DNA from: Bacillus mycoides
GTDB lineage: Bacteria; Bacillota; Bacilli; Bacillales; Bacillaceae_G
DNA length: 64,000 bases
Reading direction: 5' to 3'
NCBI RefSeq assembly: GCF_018742245.1
Contig: NZ_CP036132.1
Location: forward strand, 4,893,001 to 4,957,000
Part shown: in pieces, positions 20,383-36,672 of the stretch
Numbering within the stretch: position 1 is the first letter of the stretch
Layout: every line of letters begins with the position of its first letter
Program-made: the position numbers and the translations under genes
Notes under the pieces: generated by a model
The model's input: the letters and a program-made list of their open reading frames with translations, nothing else
The model's database searches: none
What the model was told of the DNA's origin: nothing

Positions 20383-21168
20383 CTACTGCAATTCACCTTT
20401 TGCAATATAGCGATAAAAATGTGCTGTCGTTGTACCTACATATGGACTAAGCCAAAGAAACCCTATTCCAAGAGTAAGAATCGCTAAAATAGCCCACCCT
20501 ATGAAGCTAAGCCATAGAAGAAATAAATCTAGTTTATGTCCCTTCATAAGATTCTTACTTTCTTTCATCGCCTGTGAAACGCTATAATCTGGATTTTCAA
20601 TCATCACATAATACGTCATCGCATAAGAAAAATACATTACAATCATGCCGACAATTGAAATAGCTAATAATACGAAGAAAGCAATTGCAAACGACGTATT
20701 CCCTTCTTCACCCAAAAACGCGAATAAACCTAGTAACAACATCGGAATCCATGTACCTGTATATAACAAAATCGCAAGCATTGCCCACATTGTTTTCATC
20801 ATTCTTTTAAAACCACGAAACCCTTCAAATAAGTGATCTACTTTTGCACTGTCTCGTTTGCTAATTTGTAGCAATACATTCGTATAACCGTATGATGTAA
20901 TACCGTATGATGCATTACTCAAAATGATCATTATGCAATAAAAGATCCCAAATGTAACACCTGCTCCGATTGATATTGTTTCCTCTTCAAGTGAGCCTGT
21001 TAAACCAGCGAATAAGAAAAATATAATAAGTCCTGGAATTAAAAGTATAAGCATTGCGGCCATTGAAACAACATAACTTAAAATAAAATATAAAATCGTT
21101 GATCCAACACCTAGTCCCCATTTTCCCTTTAAAGAGTGCAACGCTTCTCGTTTCATTTCACCGATCAT
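20383..21168 (-). CDS. DUF975 integral membrane protein (proximal copy)
   Basis: A 261-residue protein with about six to seven membrane helices. MIGEMKREALHSLKGKWGLG, SYAMTYYVMIENPDYSVSQAM and GHKLDLFLLWLSFIGW match the distal copy. It is longer because of extended loops. The two genes probably form one transcript. The function is unknown; the family is often found as pairs in Firmicutes. Confidence 0.85.
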   Translation of the reverse strand: MIGEMKREALHSLKGKWGLGVGSTILYFILSYVVSMAAMLILLIPGLIIFFLFAGLTGSLEEETISIGAGVTFGIFYCIMIILSNASYGITSYGYTNVLLQISKRDSAKVDHLFEGFRGFKRMMKTMWAMLAILLYTGTWIPMLLLGLFAFLGEEGNTSFAIAFFVLLAISIVGMIVMYFSYAMTYYVMIENPDYSVSQAMKESKNLMKGHKLDLFLLWLSFIGWAILAILTLGIGFLWLSPYVGTTTAHFYRYIAKGELQ

Positions 21169-21275
21169 TGATTCATCCCCTTTATGAAATATAAATTGTT
21201 GTACATTCTCTACTTATACAAACATCAATATAATTATACCATTTTTGTAAAATTATTCATGAACTATCATTTATA

Positions 21276-21310
21276 AAAAAAACCGTAAAGGCAAAGCCTT
21301 TACGGTTTTT

Positions 21311-21312
<2 letters not shown>
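21276..21312 (-). terminator. Terminator of the atp operon
   Basis: AACCGTAAAGGC pairs perfectly with GCCTTTACGGTT around AAA, flanked by A- and T-runs. It touches the atpC stop. Confidence 0.92.
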
Positions 21313-21724
<412 letters not shown>

Positions 21725-21732
21725 CTAAGGCC

Positions 21733-23508
<1,776 letters not shown>

Positions 23509-23509
23509 A

Positions 23510-24376
<867 letters not shown>

Positions 24377-24536
24377 TCACCACCTTTTTTCCGGAAGTTG
24401 GCACGATTAGTAAGAATCCTCTTCCTAATCTACGTTGCAAGATATTCTTGCTCATGATTGAAGGAAAAGAATAGGTGCACCTACTCTTTTCCTTTACATA
24501 ACCGTCAGCAATCTCAAAAGCTGAGATGCCTTTATA

Positions 24537-24755
24537 TGATCTAGCTCCAGCGGCTTGAATGCTCGGTGGCTTCACTTCTTCCTACGAGGCAAAAACCGCC
24601 TCACATTCAGGACGAGCCGCTTCCGCTTTTATTTATCTAGTTCCGTCTCCTAGCCCCTTTCGTCTAAGAACCTTCCCCACCAAAAGGTAGAAAGCACCTT
24701 TTGTGTGAAAGAACCTTAGCCGATGGGGCTGAACAGTCGACTTCACTTTTAATTA
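24537..24755 (-). repeat. Intergenic repeats between atpA and atpG
   Basis: One shortened copy of the repeat (24537-24633, CTCCAGCGGCTTGAATG end) and one diverged copy (24634-24755, containing AAGAACCTTCC and AAGGTGCTTT-type hairpin arms) read on the minus strand. The diverged copy begins five bases after the atpA stop codon. The 160 bases nearer atpG show no clear feature beyond the atpG ribosome site. Confidence 0.75.
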
Positions 24756-27327
<2,572 letters not shown>

Positions 27328-27450
27328 TCACTCCCTTCAAAATATCTAAATTGATCCTATGAAAAAAAAAGACATACATTTCGTTCATAAAGCAATGGCG
27401 AAGAAAGTTCGGAAAAACACTCTTCGCCATCTATGTAAGGGGAGTCTCCC

Positions 27451-27669
<219 letters not shown>

Positions 27670-27725
27670 TTAATTTGTCCTCCTTTGTATTATAAAAAAA
27701 TAAATTTTTTCTTACTTAAATTATA

Positions 27726-28844
<1,119 letters not shown>

Positions 28845-28848
<4 letters not shown>

Positions 28849-29102
28849 TGCTCTCCCGAATAGTAATGTTGAATGAGTCGAATCATTGCGTATACCCCTG
28901 TTCCTAACCCGAGTAATAACCCTATAATAAGAAACAACGGAAACGTTCCAACCTTATTATCAATCCATTGCCCACCAAAGATTCCAATAAGAATAGAACC
29001 AACTAACTGAGCAAGTATTCCTGACATTAAAGCATACGCTTTTATATGGCTGCGATCGTTTTTTTGCAAGGATTCATCCCTCCAATATGTAACCTCATTC
29101 AC
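28845..29102 (-). CDS. atpZ: AtpZ/AtpI family protein
   Basis: An 85-residue protein with two membrane helices and the family motif GGQWIDNKVGTFPLFLIIGLLLG. It is the first gene of the operon, preceding atpI. AtpZ homologues have been linked to c-ring assembly and magnesium transport together with AtpI. Confidence 0.88.
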
Positions 29103-29222
29103 GATGTGTTAATAATAACTCATTTTTCTGCATAAATTCTATACAAAATAAAAAGTTTACATTTTCGTCACGGAATAGATGCATTTTTGTCACTGAAAGC
29201 CCTACCATCTATCCCCGTTGTT

Positions 29223-29251
29223 AGCATACAATAGGGTATTAACAGTGTCAA
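29223..29251 (-). promoter_or_regulatory. Candidate SigA promoter of the atp operon
   Basis: On the minus strand a perfect TTGACA (29251-29246) is 17 bases from TATGCT (29228-29223), about 120 bases upstream of atpZ. The rest of the atp-upp spacer (29252-29540) is AT-rich with no other feature that I can support. Confidence 0.7.
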
Positions 29252-29547
29252 CGAGAAATCGTAAAAAATCAAAAAATTTGAGTATTAGGCATTTCCTCCC
29301 AAAAATGAAAACGTTCCCCTTCTAAATACTGGCTAGAGATATGCAATTTCTAACAGTTCCCTCTTTATAATAGAAGAAAATGTTCACAAGTTTGTCACTA
29401 TTATATTTTTAAGATATAGCGCTTTCCTTCCATAATATAGTGTTCTCTAGACGTAAGACTTCTATATTATATGTGATGTGTATATAACTTATGTTGTATA
29501 TACCCTGTATATTTATCTCCCCCTCCCCCGTGCGCTGAGGGCGAAAA

Positions 29548-29577
29548 AAAAACGAGAGGGGAATCCCCCTCTCGTCT
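29548..29577 (-). terminator. Terminator of upp
   Basis: ACGAGAGGGG pairs with CCCCTCTCGT around a short loop, followed on the minus strand by an eight-base-plus T-run. Confidence 0.92.
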
Positions 29578-29583
29578 GTTGTC

Positions 29584-30213
29584 TTACTTCGTTCCGAATA
29601 AACGGTCACCAGCATCACCAAGACCTGGAACTACATAACCATGGTCATTTAACTTCTCATCTAATGCTGCTATATAAATATCAACATCAGGATGCTCTTC
29701 CTGTACTACTTTTACTCCTTCTGGAGCAGCTACGATACACATTAATTTAATGTTCTTTGCACCGCGCTTTTTCAGAGAATTAATTGCTTCAGCCGCAGAA
29801 CCACCTGTTGCTAGCATTGGATCTAGTACGATAAAGTCACGCTCTTCTACATCCGTTGGAAGTTTCACATAGTATTCTACCGGTTGCAATGTTTCAGGAT
29901 CACGGTATAAACCAACGTGTCCTACTTTTGCTGCTGGAATTAATTTCAGAATTCCATCAACCATTCCTAAACCTGCACGTAAAATCGGAATTAAACCAAG
30001 TTTTTTACCAGCGATCACTTTTGTTGTCGCTTTGCTTACAGGTGTTTCAATTTCAATGTCTTGAAGTGGAAGGTCGCGAGTAATTTCGAAAGCCATTAAG
30101 CTTGCTACTTCGTCCACTAATTCACGAAAATCTTTTGTACCTGTATTCTTATCGCGAATATATGTAATCTTATGTTGAATTAACGGGTGATCAAATACAT
30201 ACAGTTTTCCCAT
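29584..30213 (-). CDS. upp: Uracil phosphoribosyltransferase
   Basis: Upp (209 residues) converts uracil and PRPP to UMP in pyrimidine salvage. The PRPP-binding loop [14 protein letters not shown] is complete, and the C-terminal uracil-binding segment [11 protein letters not shown] is intact. It is a single-gene unit with its own terminator, between glyA and atp as in B. subtilis. Confidence 0.96.
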   Translation of the reverse strand: MGKLYVFDHPLIQHKITYIRDKNTGTKDFRELVDEVASLMAFEITRDLPLQDIEIETPVSKATTKVIAGKKLGLIPILRAGLGMVDGILKLIPAAKVGHVGLYRDPETLQPVEYYVKLPTDVEERDFIVLDPMLATGGSAAEAINSLKKRGAKNIKLMCIVAAPEGVKVVQEEHPDVDIYIAALDEKLNDHGYVVPGLGDAGDRLFGTK

Positions 30214-30435
30214 GTGAATCTCTCCTTTAGATGATATTCATGCGTTTACACGCTTTTTTGCACTATTTACGATTGTAAAGAAAACGCTACTAATATTCAA
30301 GGGCAAATTTGGTAAAATCGTGAATTAGAATGAATCTATCTAGTATCTTTACCAATTATGGGAGCTGTATCCTTCATTATATCGCCAAAATTTATTCATC
30401 ATTTGTATACATACTTTAAAAATAATATATGTCCA

Positions 30436-30478
30436 CAAAAAAGACTGCCAAAACAATTACGTTTCAGCAGTCTTTTTC
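30436..30478 (-). terminator. Terminator of glyA
   Basis: AAAAAGACTGC and GCAGTCTTTTT arms pair, extended inward by GAAAC/GTTTT, with a T-run on the minus strand. Confidence 0.85.
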
Positions 30479-30484
30479 AATCTA

Positions 30485-31729
30485 TTATAGATCTGTATAC
30501 ATTGGGAATTTGCTCGTTAACGCTTCTACACGCTTACTTGCTTCTTCTAATGCAACTTCATTCTCATGATTTTTTAATGTATAAGCAATAAGTGCCGCAA
30601 TTTCATCCATTTCTTCTAAACCGAAACCACGAGATGTTACAGCTGCTGTACCGATACGTACGCCGCTTGTTACAAATGGGCTTGCTGTTTCAAATGGAAT
30701 TGTATTTTTGTTCACTGTAATACCAACTTCATCTAATACGTGCTCTGCTACTTTACCTGTAATTTCTAAGTTACGAACATCAATCAAGATTAAATGATTG
30801 TCTGTTCCGCCAGAAACAAGTGTAAGTCCTTCTTTTTGAAGACCTTCAGCTAAGCGGTTCGCATTATTAATGATATTTTGTGCATATGTTTTAAACTCAT
30901 CTTGTAGTGTCTCACCAAATGCAACAGCTTTTGCAGCAATTACGTGCATAAGTGGACCACCTTGAATACCAGGGAAGATTGATTTATCAATTTGTTTTGC
31001 AAATTGCTCTTCACATAAAATCATACCACCACGTGGACCACGTAATGTTTTATGTGTTGTCGTTGTAACGAAATGTGCATGTGGTACTGGGTTTGGATGT
31101 AAACCAGCAGCTACTAAACCAGCGATATGTGCCATATCAACCATAAAGTATGCACCCACTTCATCTGCAATCTCACGGAATCGTTTGAAATCGATAACAC
31201 GAGGATATGCACTTGCACCTGCAACGATTAATTTTGGTTTATGTTCTTTCGCTTTTGCTAATACATCATCGTAATTAATACGGTGAGATTCAGCATCCAC
31301 GCCATACTCTACGAAATTATATTGTACTCCACTGAAGTTAACAGGGCTTCCGTGTGTTAAGTGACCACCATGAGATAAATTCATACCAAGTACTGTATCG
31401 CCTTGCTCTAAAATCGTGAAGTATACTGCCATGTTCGCTTGTGCACCAGAATGTGGTTGAACATTTACATGCTCTGCGCCGAAAATTTCTTTCGCGCGAT
31501 CACGTGCGATATCTTCTACTACGTCTACGTGTTCACAACCACCATAGTAACGTTTTCCAGGATATCCTTCAGCATACTTATTCGTTAAAACAGAACCTTG
31601 CGCCTCCATTACTGCTTCACTTACGAAGTTTTCCGAAGCAATTAACTCAATCTTTGAACGCTGTCTTCCTAGTTCTGCCTCAATTGCAGCAAATACCTTT
31701 TCATCTTGACGTTTTAAATGATCCACCAA
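30485..31729 (-). CDS. glyA: Serine hydroxymethyltransferase
   Basis: GlyA (414 residues) interconverts serine and glycine while charging tetrahydrofolate with a one-carbon unit. The PLP-binding Lys227 is in the [14 protein letters not shown] motif, and [13 protein letters not shown] is intact. It precedes upp, as in B. subtilis. PurR control is known in B. subtilis, but I could not find convincing PurBoxes here. Confidence 0.96.
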   Translation of the reverse strand: MVDHLKRQDEKVFAAIEAELGRQRSKIELIASENFVSEAVMEAQGSVLTNKYAEGYPGKRYYGGCEHVDVVEDIARDRAKEIFGAEHVNVQPHSGAQANMAVYFTILEQGDTVLGMNLSHGGHLTHGSPVNFSGVQYNFVEYGVDAESHRINYDDVLAKAKEHKPKLIVAGASAYPRVIDFKRFREIADEVGAYFMVDMAHIAGLVAAGLHPNPVPHAHFVTTTTHKTLRGPRGGMILCEEQFAKQIDKSIFPGIQGGPLMHVIAAKAVAFGETLQDEFKTYAQNIINNANRLAEGLQKEGLTLVSGGTDNHLILIDVRNLEITGKVAEHVLDEVGITVNKNTIPFETASPFVTSGVRIGTAAVTSRGFGLEEMDEIAALIAYTLKNHENEVALEEASKRVEALTSKFPMYTDL

Positions 31730-31875
31730 AATCCCCCTTTTCTGAACGAATTACATCAATTCCCAATAGTTTTTTCTCATTTATTCAGAAAAAACGAAAA
31801 TTCAGGTTGTAATTCTTTCGAACCTTCATGTTTTCAACTACATTCTAACATGACTTTCTATATCATAAAAGAAAA

Positions 31876-31900
31876 AAAAAGACCAAAATTGGTCTTTTCT
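31876..31900 (-). terminator. Terminator of the ywlE-rpiB-ywlG unit
   Basis: AAAGACCAA and TTGGTCTTT form a short stem with a nine-base T-run on the minus strand, 80 bases after the ywlG stop. Confidence 0.75.
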
Positions 31901-31979
31901 TTCTTCTATTATAAAGTCAGACTACATACCTTTTAACTTTCGATATAAAGCTGTTATAAGACTTTATAATTTTTCATGT

Positions 31980-32552
31980 TTAACGGCAAGGAATAGCTTC
32001 TTCGTTTGCCGCATAAACAGCACGTGCTCCGCCTATTAGTTTCCCACGTGTTTTCGCCATCGTTACATGCGCACTTCCTATTTCCTTCACACTTGTACGA
32101 ACCGGTACAGCTACATGCTTTAAATGCATACCGATAAATGTATCGCCGATATCCATTCCTGCATCTGCTGTAATAAACTCAATTACTACCGGATCTTTAA
32201 AATTGTGATACGCATACGTCGCTAATGCACCACCTGCTGATCTAACAGGCGTAACTGTTACAATTTCAAATTGATATTTCATCGCTACATCTCTCTCAAC
32301 TACTAAAGCACGATTTAAATGCTCGCAACATTGAAACGCCAATTCAATACCTGTTCGCTCTTGAAATTGTTTTAATTCAGAAAAAATCGCCTCTGCCACT
32401 TCCATCGTTCCTGATGTTCCAATTCTTTCACCTAGCACTTCGCTCGTGCTACACCCCACTACAAAAATTTGGCCTCTTTGCAGCGTGGCTTGTTCTTGGA
32501 AATCAGAAAGCGACATTTGCAGCTGTTCTCTTACCTTTACGATTTCTGTCAT
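31980..32552 (-). CDS. ywlG: UPF0340/YwlG family protein
   Basis: A 190-residue cytoplasmic protein of the YwlG family (TIGR01440, DUF436), function unknown. Conserved segments [16 protein letters not shown] and the Cys-Cys-His stretch [12 protein letters not shown] are present. The ATG at 32552 is chosen because GGAAGAGG lies just upstream; a longer frame from 32597 would add 15 non-family residues. It is downstream of rpiB, the conserved Bacillus order. Confidence 0.88.
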   Translation of the reverse strand: MTEIVKVREQLQMSLSDFQEQATLQRGQIFVVGCSTSEVLGERIGTSGTMEVAEAIFSELKQFQERTGIELAFQCCEHLNRALVVERDVAMKYQFEIVTVTPVRSAGGALATYAYHNFKDPVVIEFITADAGMDIGDTFIGMHLKHVAVPVRTSVKEIGSAHVTMAKTRGKLIGGARAVYAANEEAIPCR

Positions 32553-32618
32553 TACGCCTCTTCCTTTCACAGGTTGGTTCACCAAATTATATTTCATAAT
32601 ACTTATAGTTAGAATCTA

Positions 32619-33062
32619 TTACTTTGTTTCATACGTTTTAATTTTTCCTACGCGGTTTTCATGACGGCCACCTTCATAGTCAGTTGTTAGCCAAATTTTT
32701 GCGATATCACGCGCTAGACCAGCTCCAATTACACGCTCGCCCATTGCTAACATGTTAGTGTCATTATGCTCTCTCGTCGCTTTCGCACTGAAAGTATCAT
32801 GAACTAATGCACAACGAATACCATTTACTTTGTTTGCTGCGATTGACATACCAATGCCTGTCCCGCAAACTAAAATGCCACGATCCACTTCACCATTTGC
32901 GACCATTTCTGCTGCTGGAAACGCAAAATCAGGGTAATCAACAGAACCAGCTTCACATTCACAACCTAAATCAATATATTCAATATTTAACTCTTCTAAT
33001 AAACTTACAAGTTCTTTACGGATATTCATACCGCCGTGATCAGATGCTACTACTACTTTCAT
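32619..33062 (-). CDS. rpiB: Ribose 5-phosphate isomerase B
   Basis: RpiB (147 residues) isomerises ribose 5-phosphate and ribulose 5-phosphate. The N-terminal SDHGG loop, the catalytic cysteine in GILVCGTGIGMSIAANK and the HDTFSAKATREHNDTN segment are intact. The gene corresponds to B. subtilis ywlF. Confidence 0.93.
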   Translation of the reverse strand: MKVVVASDHGGMNIRKELVSLLEELNIEYIDLGCECEAGSVDYPDFAFPAAEMVANGEVDRGILVCGTGIGMSIAANKVNGIRCALVHDTFSAKATREHNDTNMLAMGERVIGAGLARDIAKIWLTTDYEGGRHENRVGKIKTYETK

Positions 33063-33158
33063 TTTTACCCCTCCAAAGTTTCAATCAATTATCTTCATTT
33101 CACACTCGCTACCTTAATGGAACGAAGTGATCTCCAATATCGTATTATACACGAAACA

Positions 33159-33599
33159 TCAACCTTCTGAATGTTTTTTCAGTAAAGTTTGTACAAGTTT
33201 TTCCATCTCTTCTAACGTTTCTTTATAAATAGAAAGCGATTCGCCAAATGGATCTGAAATATCCTTACTTACACCCTCAGTTAATCCATATAATGTATCC
33301 AATTTCTTTTCAACACTCGGATAATGCCCAAGTACAATTTGCTTATGATTTTCCGTCATTGTTACTACAATATCCGCCCAATCAACCAACGTATCGTTTA
33401 CCTGCTGTGCAGCATGATCGATTACAATTCCTTTTTCAGCTAGGGCTTCCTTTGCATGTACCGACGCATCGCTTCCAGGATAGGCGAAAACACCAGCAGA
33501 TTGCACTTCAAATTTACCTTCTCCATAATGACGAAGCAAAGCCTCAGCCATCGGACTACGGCATGTATTTCCAGTGCAAACAAATAACACCCGTTTCAT
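33159..33599 (-). CDS. ywlE: Protein arginine phosphatase YwlE
   Basis: YwlE (146 residues) is a low-molecular-weight phosphatase that removes phosphate from arginine residues and so opposes the McsB kinase. The P-loop CTGNTCRS has the nucleophile at Cys8 and the threonine (Thr12) known to give phosphoarginine specificity; the general acid is in DISDPFGES. It heads the ywlE-rpiB-ywlG unit. Confidence 0.92.
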   Translation of the reverse strand: MKRVLFVCTGNTCRSPMAEALLRHYGEGKFEVQSAGVFAYPGSDASVHAKEALAEKGIVIDHAAQQVNDTLVDWADIVVTMTENHKQIVLGHYPSVEKKLDTLYGLTEGVSKDISDPFGESLSIYKETLEEMEKLVQTLLKKHSEG

Positions 33600-33679
33600 C
33601 TAAACCCACCCCTTTTTTTCTGTTTCCTACCATTTATCATAACGTACATTAGAATAGAACAAAAGAAATGTGAATATAC

Positions 33680-33726
33680 GAAAGGCGCATTTCTCTTATA
33701 TTTTTTCTAAGAAAAATGCGCCTTAT
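33680..33726 (-). terminator. Hairpin upstream of ywlE
   Basis: AAGGCGCATTT (33682-33692) pairs with AAATGCGCCTT (33714-33724) over 11 bases around an AT-rich loop. It is a possible second terminator after the IIA gene; the T-run is short. Confidence 0.55.
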
Positions 33727-33800
33727 CCACGTATATGTGAAACCCTATTTCCAAGCGCCCAAAGTATTTACCATACATAATGAACACACTACGAAACAAA

Positions 33801-33838
33801 ATAAGGAATCCATTTCATACGAAACAGATTCCTTTCAT
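33801..33838 (-). terminator. Terminator of the glucose IIA gene
   Basis: AAGGAATC (33803-33810) pairs with GATTCCTT (33827-33834), extended by an inner TTTC/GAAA stem, and is followed by a T-rich minus strand. Confidence 0.65.
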
Positions 33839-33845
33839 ACAATAA

Positions 33846-34343
33846 TTATTTCATTGTAACTTTCATTACTTCTGTTGAACCTTTTGTAGCTGTTACACCT
33901 ACAGTTGTCTTAATAGACTCAGCTGCATCTGTGTTTGTAATAACGATTGGAGTAATTGTGCTTTTCGCTTTTTCACGAATTAATTCTAAGTCGAATGAGA
34001 TTAATTTATCTCCAGCTTTTACAGCTTGTCCTTCAGAAACGTGAGCTTCGAAACCTTCACCTTCCATTTTTACAGTTTCTAATCCAACGTGGATTAAAAT
34101 TTCTGTACCGTTTTTCGCTTTAATTCCAATAGCATGTTTCGTGTGGAATAATTGTACGATTTCACCATCAACTGGAGATACAACTACACCTTCAGTAGGA
34201 TCGATTGCAACACCGTCACCCATCATACGACCAGCGAATACTGGATCTGGTACTTCTTCAATATTTTTCACTGCTCCAGTTAATGGAGCTACGATTGTTT
34301 CTTCATTTGTTTTTGAACCAAAACCGAATAATTTTTTAAACAT
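33846..34343 (-). CDS. PTS glucose-family IIA component
   Basis: This 165-residue single-domain protein is a cytoplasmic phosphocarrier of the glucose PTS superfamily. The phosphorylated histidine is His85 in EILIHVGLETV, with partner His70. It has no IIB or IIC domain, so it would serve membrane permeases encoded elsewhere. It is transcribed alone between two terminators. Confidence 0.92.
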   Translation of the reverse strand: MFKKLFGFGSKTNEETIVAPLTGAVKNIEEVPDPVFAGRMMGDGVAIDPTEGVVVSPVDGEIVQLFHTKHAIGIKAKNGTEILIHVGLETVKMEGEGFEAHVSEGQAVKAGDKLISFDLELIREKAKSTITPIVITNTDAAESIKTTVGVTATKGSTEVMKVTMK

Positions 34344-34657
34344 AGGATAGTCCTCCTTATAATTTACCTAAAAGTTTATAGGGCAATCTCTATTCAAGAT
34401 CGAAATACACGTAAGACTTCATACTTCGAATGTTATACTGTAAAAACGCTTTCGAAATAAATCATGTCATTACTACTAGACTCTTATTGTAGCGCCTCAC
34501 AAAATTCCAGTCAATTCTGATTGTCTGAATAACAATAAGAAGTTAACTTCTACTTATATTTTCTCTTTTTTTCACTTACTTGTCTAGAGGTCTTTACTAC
34601 ATTTTATTTTTTGTTGTTAATTTGTAAAACTTCTTTCAAATTTTTGTTGAAATCCAC

Positions 34658-34693
34658 TTGACTAAAGTAAGTAACTATTTTATTATTACTTAC
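34658..34693 (+). promoter_or_regulatory. doxX promoter with overlapping palindromic operator
   Basis: TTGACT (34658-34663) and TATTAT (34681-34686) are 17 bases apart. GTAAGTAA (34667-34674) and TTACTTAC (34686-34693) form a perfect inverted repeat across spacer and -10, typical of repressor sites. The sequence resembles TTAC/GTAA-type operators of HxlR/MarR thiol- or quinone-sensing repressors that control DoxX proteins in B. subtilis; the regulator is inferred. Confidence 0.65.
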
Positions 34694-34729
34694 ATAAGAT
34701 AAGTTAATAACTTTTAGGAGGTTTTTAAA

Positions 34730-35116
34730 ATGATGGATATCGGTCTTCTTATTATTCGTCTTATTATAGGAATTACATTCATGGGTCACGGTGCTCAAAA
34801 ATTATTTGGTTGGTTTGGTGGCTACGGGCTGAAAGGAACAGGCGGCTGGATGGAATCAATCGGTTTACGCCCTGGTGTATTTATGGCATTTATGGCTGGC
34901 GCAACTGAACTATTAGGTGGTTTCTTATTCGCAGCAGGTATTTTCACTGTAATTGGTTCATTATTTATCGTTGGAACAATGTTAATGGCAATCTTCACTG
35001 TTCACGGAAAAAATGGTTACTGGGTAACACAAGACGGATTTGAATATAATTTAATTTTAATCGCCGTTGCAGTTGGTGTAGCTTTAATCGGTCCTGGCGC
35101 ATACGTTTTACTTTAA
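34730..35116 (+). CDS. DoxX family membrane protein
   Basis: A 128-residue, four-helix membrane protein with the family segment GITFMGHGAQKLFGWFGG and a C-terminal LIAVAVGVALIGPG. DoxX proteins are associated with oxidoreductases and with thiol or quinone stress; CatD in B. subtilis is a member. AGGAGG precedes the ATG. A palindrome overlies its promoter, so expression is likely repressed until a signal appears. Confidence 0.88.
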   Translation: MMDIGLLIIRLIIGITFMGHGAQKLFGWFGGYGLKGTGGWMESIGLRPGVFMAFMAGATELLGGFLFAAGIFTVIGSLFIVGTMLMAIFTVHGKNGYWVTQDGFEYNLILIAVAVGVALIGPGAYVLL

Positions 35117-35143
35117 TATTTATCTCTATTTCGAGATATTTAC

Positions 35144-35184
35144 CTAAAAAGAGATTACTTCAAATTGAGGTAATCTCTTTTTCA
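35144..35184 (+). terminator. Terminator of doxX
   Basis: AAAAAGAGATTAC (35146-35158) pairs with GTAATCTCTTTTT (35170-35182). Confidence 0.88.
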
Positions 35185-35277
35185 CATCATCAAAAAAATA
35201 TTATTTTCAGCAGGAGATTCCCATTGATATCTTGTAAACAAACAATAAGTATTCATATTTAGAAAGGGGATTACAAC

Positions 35278-35889
35278 ATGTTATCCATTAATCCAAACGA
35301 ACAAACCGAAAAAGATAATTACAAATTACTAACAGGAAGTATCATTCCACGTCCTGTTGCATTCGTTACTTCTGTAACTAAAGATGGTGTATTGAACGGT
35401 GCGCCATATAGTTATTTCAATATCGTCGCTGCCAATCCACCACTTATCTCGGTTTCCGTACAACGCAAAGAAGGAAGACCGAAAGACACTTCCCGAAATG
35501 CAATCGAAAAAGGGGAATTTGTCGTACATATTTCTGATGAATCTTACGTAGAAGCGATCAATGAAACAGCAGCCAACCTACCTCCTAACGAAAGTGAAAT
35601 CGAATTAGCAAAACTAACACCAATCGACAGTGATGTCATTTCAGTACCAGGAGTGAAAGAAGCAAACATTCGAATGGAGTGCGTATTAGAACGCGCTATC
35701 CCGCTCGGCGGAACCGAAGACTCACCAGCTTGTGATCTACTAATTGGCCGTGTCGTTCGCTTCCACGTCGCAGAACACTTATACGAAAACGGCCGAATTC
35801 ACGCCGAAGAACTAAAACCAATAAGCCGCCTAGCAGGACACAACTACGCAAAACTAGGAGAACAATTTGAATTAGTGAGGCCACTTTAA
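35278..35889 (+). CDS. Flavin reductase-like FMN-binding protein
   Basis: A 203-residue protein of the split-barrel flavin reductase family. GSIIPRPVAFVTSV and NGAPYSYFNIVAANPPLISVSV, with the FMN-binding regions, are clear. The substrate is unknown; a role in flavin-dependent oxidation or detoxification is possible. The stop codon TAA is formed by the first bases of a repeat element that follows. Confidence 0.88.
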   Translation: MLSINPNEQTEKDNYKLLTGSIIPRPVAFVTSVTKDGVLNGAPYSYFNIVAANPPLISVSVQRKEGRPKDTSRNAIEKGEFVVHISDESYVEAINETAANLPPNESEIELAKLTPIDSDVISVPGVKEANIRMECVLERAIPLGGTEDSPACDLLIGRVVRFHVAEHLYENGRIHAEELKPISRLAGHNYAKLGEQFELVRPL

Positions 35890-36125
35890 AGGCGCAAGCG
35901 GCTCGTTCAGAATCGCAGGGCACTTCAAGCTCTCGACCTTGAAGCGCTTTTTGCTTCGAGCGAGAGAGCGAAATGGCCGGAGATTCTGGCCGCTGAAGCT
36001 GGATACAACTAAAAGCGCAAGCGGCTCGCTCAGAATGAGAGGGGGATGGAGCTCCTGACGTAGAGGCGCTTTTTGCCTCGCAGGAAGGCGCGAAGCCACC
36101 GACCATTCTAGCCGTACCACCTAAA
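35887..36125 (+). repeat. Two tandem intergenic repeats after the flavin reductase gene
   Basis: Copy 1 (35887-36011) and copy 2 (36012-36125) read AAAG(C/G)CGCAAGCGGCTCG... on the plus strand, with a GAGGCGCTTTTTGCCTCG-type hairpin in the middle and ATTCT(A/G)GCCG at the end. The first copy begins at the TAA stop codon of the gene. The copies are diverged. Confidence 0.85.
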
Positions 36126-36150
36126 AGCTTCAGCTTCATCACTCAAACAT

Positions 36151-36181
36151 AAAATCCCCCGCTTAAAGCGGGGGATTTTTT
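36151..36181. terminator. Bidirectional terminator
   Basis: AATCCCCCGCT and AGCGGGGGATT pair perfectly around TAA, with T-runs on both strands, between the plus-strand flavin reductase gene and the minus-strand 93-codon gene. Confidence 0.92.
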
Positions 36182-36459
36182 CACTGTAATTCTTCCTTCT
36201 TCTCCTCTAATGCAGGTAATTTCTCTTTTTTAGATCTACCCAGCTTTATTACAAAGAAATATAAGGAAAGTAACGTAATAAGGAAAACAATTAAAAATGG
36301 ATACGGTGAATAAAATGCACGCGCCGCCTCCGATTTTCCTGCAACAAATTTTAATGATTCGATATCTAAAAACTCAGCAAACATTTGTACACCGAGCATA
36401 CTAAACCAAAAAACAAAAAAACTAATAATAATACCAAAACCTTGCTTTAATCTCGTCAT
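36181..36459 (-). CDS. Small membrane protein of unknown function
   Basis: A 92-residue protein with two membrane helices (about 8-27 and 50-72) and a charged, Lys/Glu-rich tail. I chose the ATG at 36459 because AAAGGGTGG lies just before it; a GTG three codons upstream is less likely. I do not recognise a family. Confidence 0.7.
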   Translation of the reverse strand: MTRLKQGFGIIISFFVFWFSMLGVQMFAEFLDIESLKFVAGKSEAARAFYSPYPFLIVFLITLLSLYFFVIKLGRSKKEKLPALEEKKEELQ

Positions 36460-36519
36460 TTGTACCACCCTTTCTATATTTGTGGAGTATTGTATTCAAA
36501 TGCATAGAAAGGAATTAAC

Positions 36520-36651
36520 TCACCATTCACGAATCAATTTAACCCAACCTAAAACCGCAATTTGTAAAATAATGCCCCAAAAGATAAGCCTACGTAACCA
36601 CCTTGGAAAAAAAGTTATAAATACGACATACCATTCCAGCAACCTATTCAT
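36520..36651 (-). CDS. 43-residue tryptophan-rich membrane peptide
   Basis: The minus strand reads ATG at 36651 to TGA at 36520, encoding MNRLLEWYVVFITFFPRWLR then RLIFWGIILQ and IAVLGWVKLIREW. One or two membrane helices with basic middle and five tryptophans are evident. GGTGGAG sits three bases before the ATG, or an upstream in-frame ATG five codons earlier may be used. It lies between mntP and the small membrane gene downstream. The family is not recognised. Confidence 0.55.
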   Translation of the reverse strand: MNRLLEWYVVFITFFPRWLRRLIFWGIILQIAVLGWVKLIREW

Positions 36652-36672
36652 GTTCTCCACCTTCATATAAAA

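Noticed and set aside
31780..31830. PurBox upstream of glyA
   Set aside because: CGAA-containing stretches are present but the pair, spacing and flanks do not match the PurR consensus well.
34440..34456. CcpA-like cre site (AAAAACGCTTTCGA) before the glucose IIA gene
   Set aside because: Two mismatches at conserved outer positions; position is plausible but support is weak.
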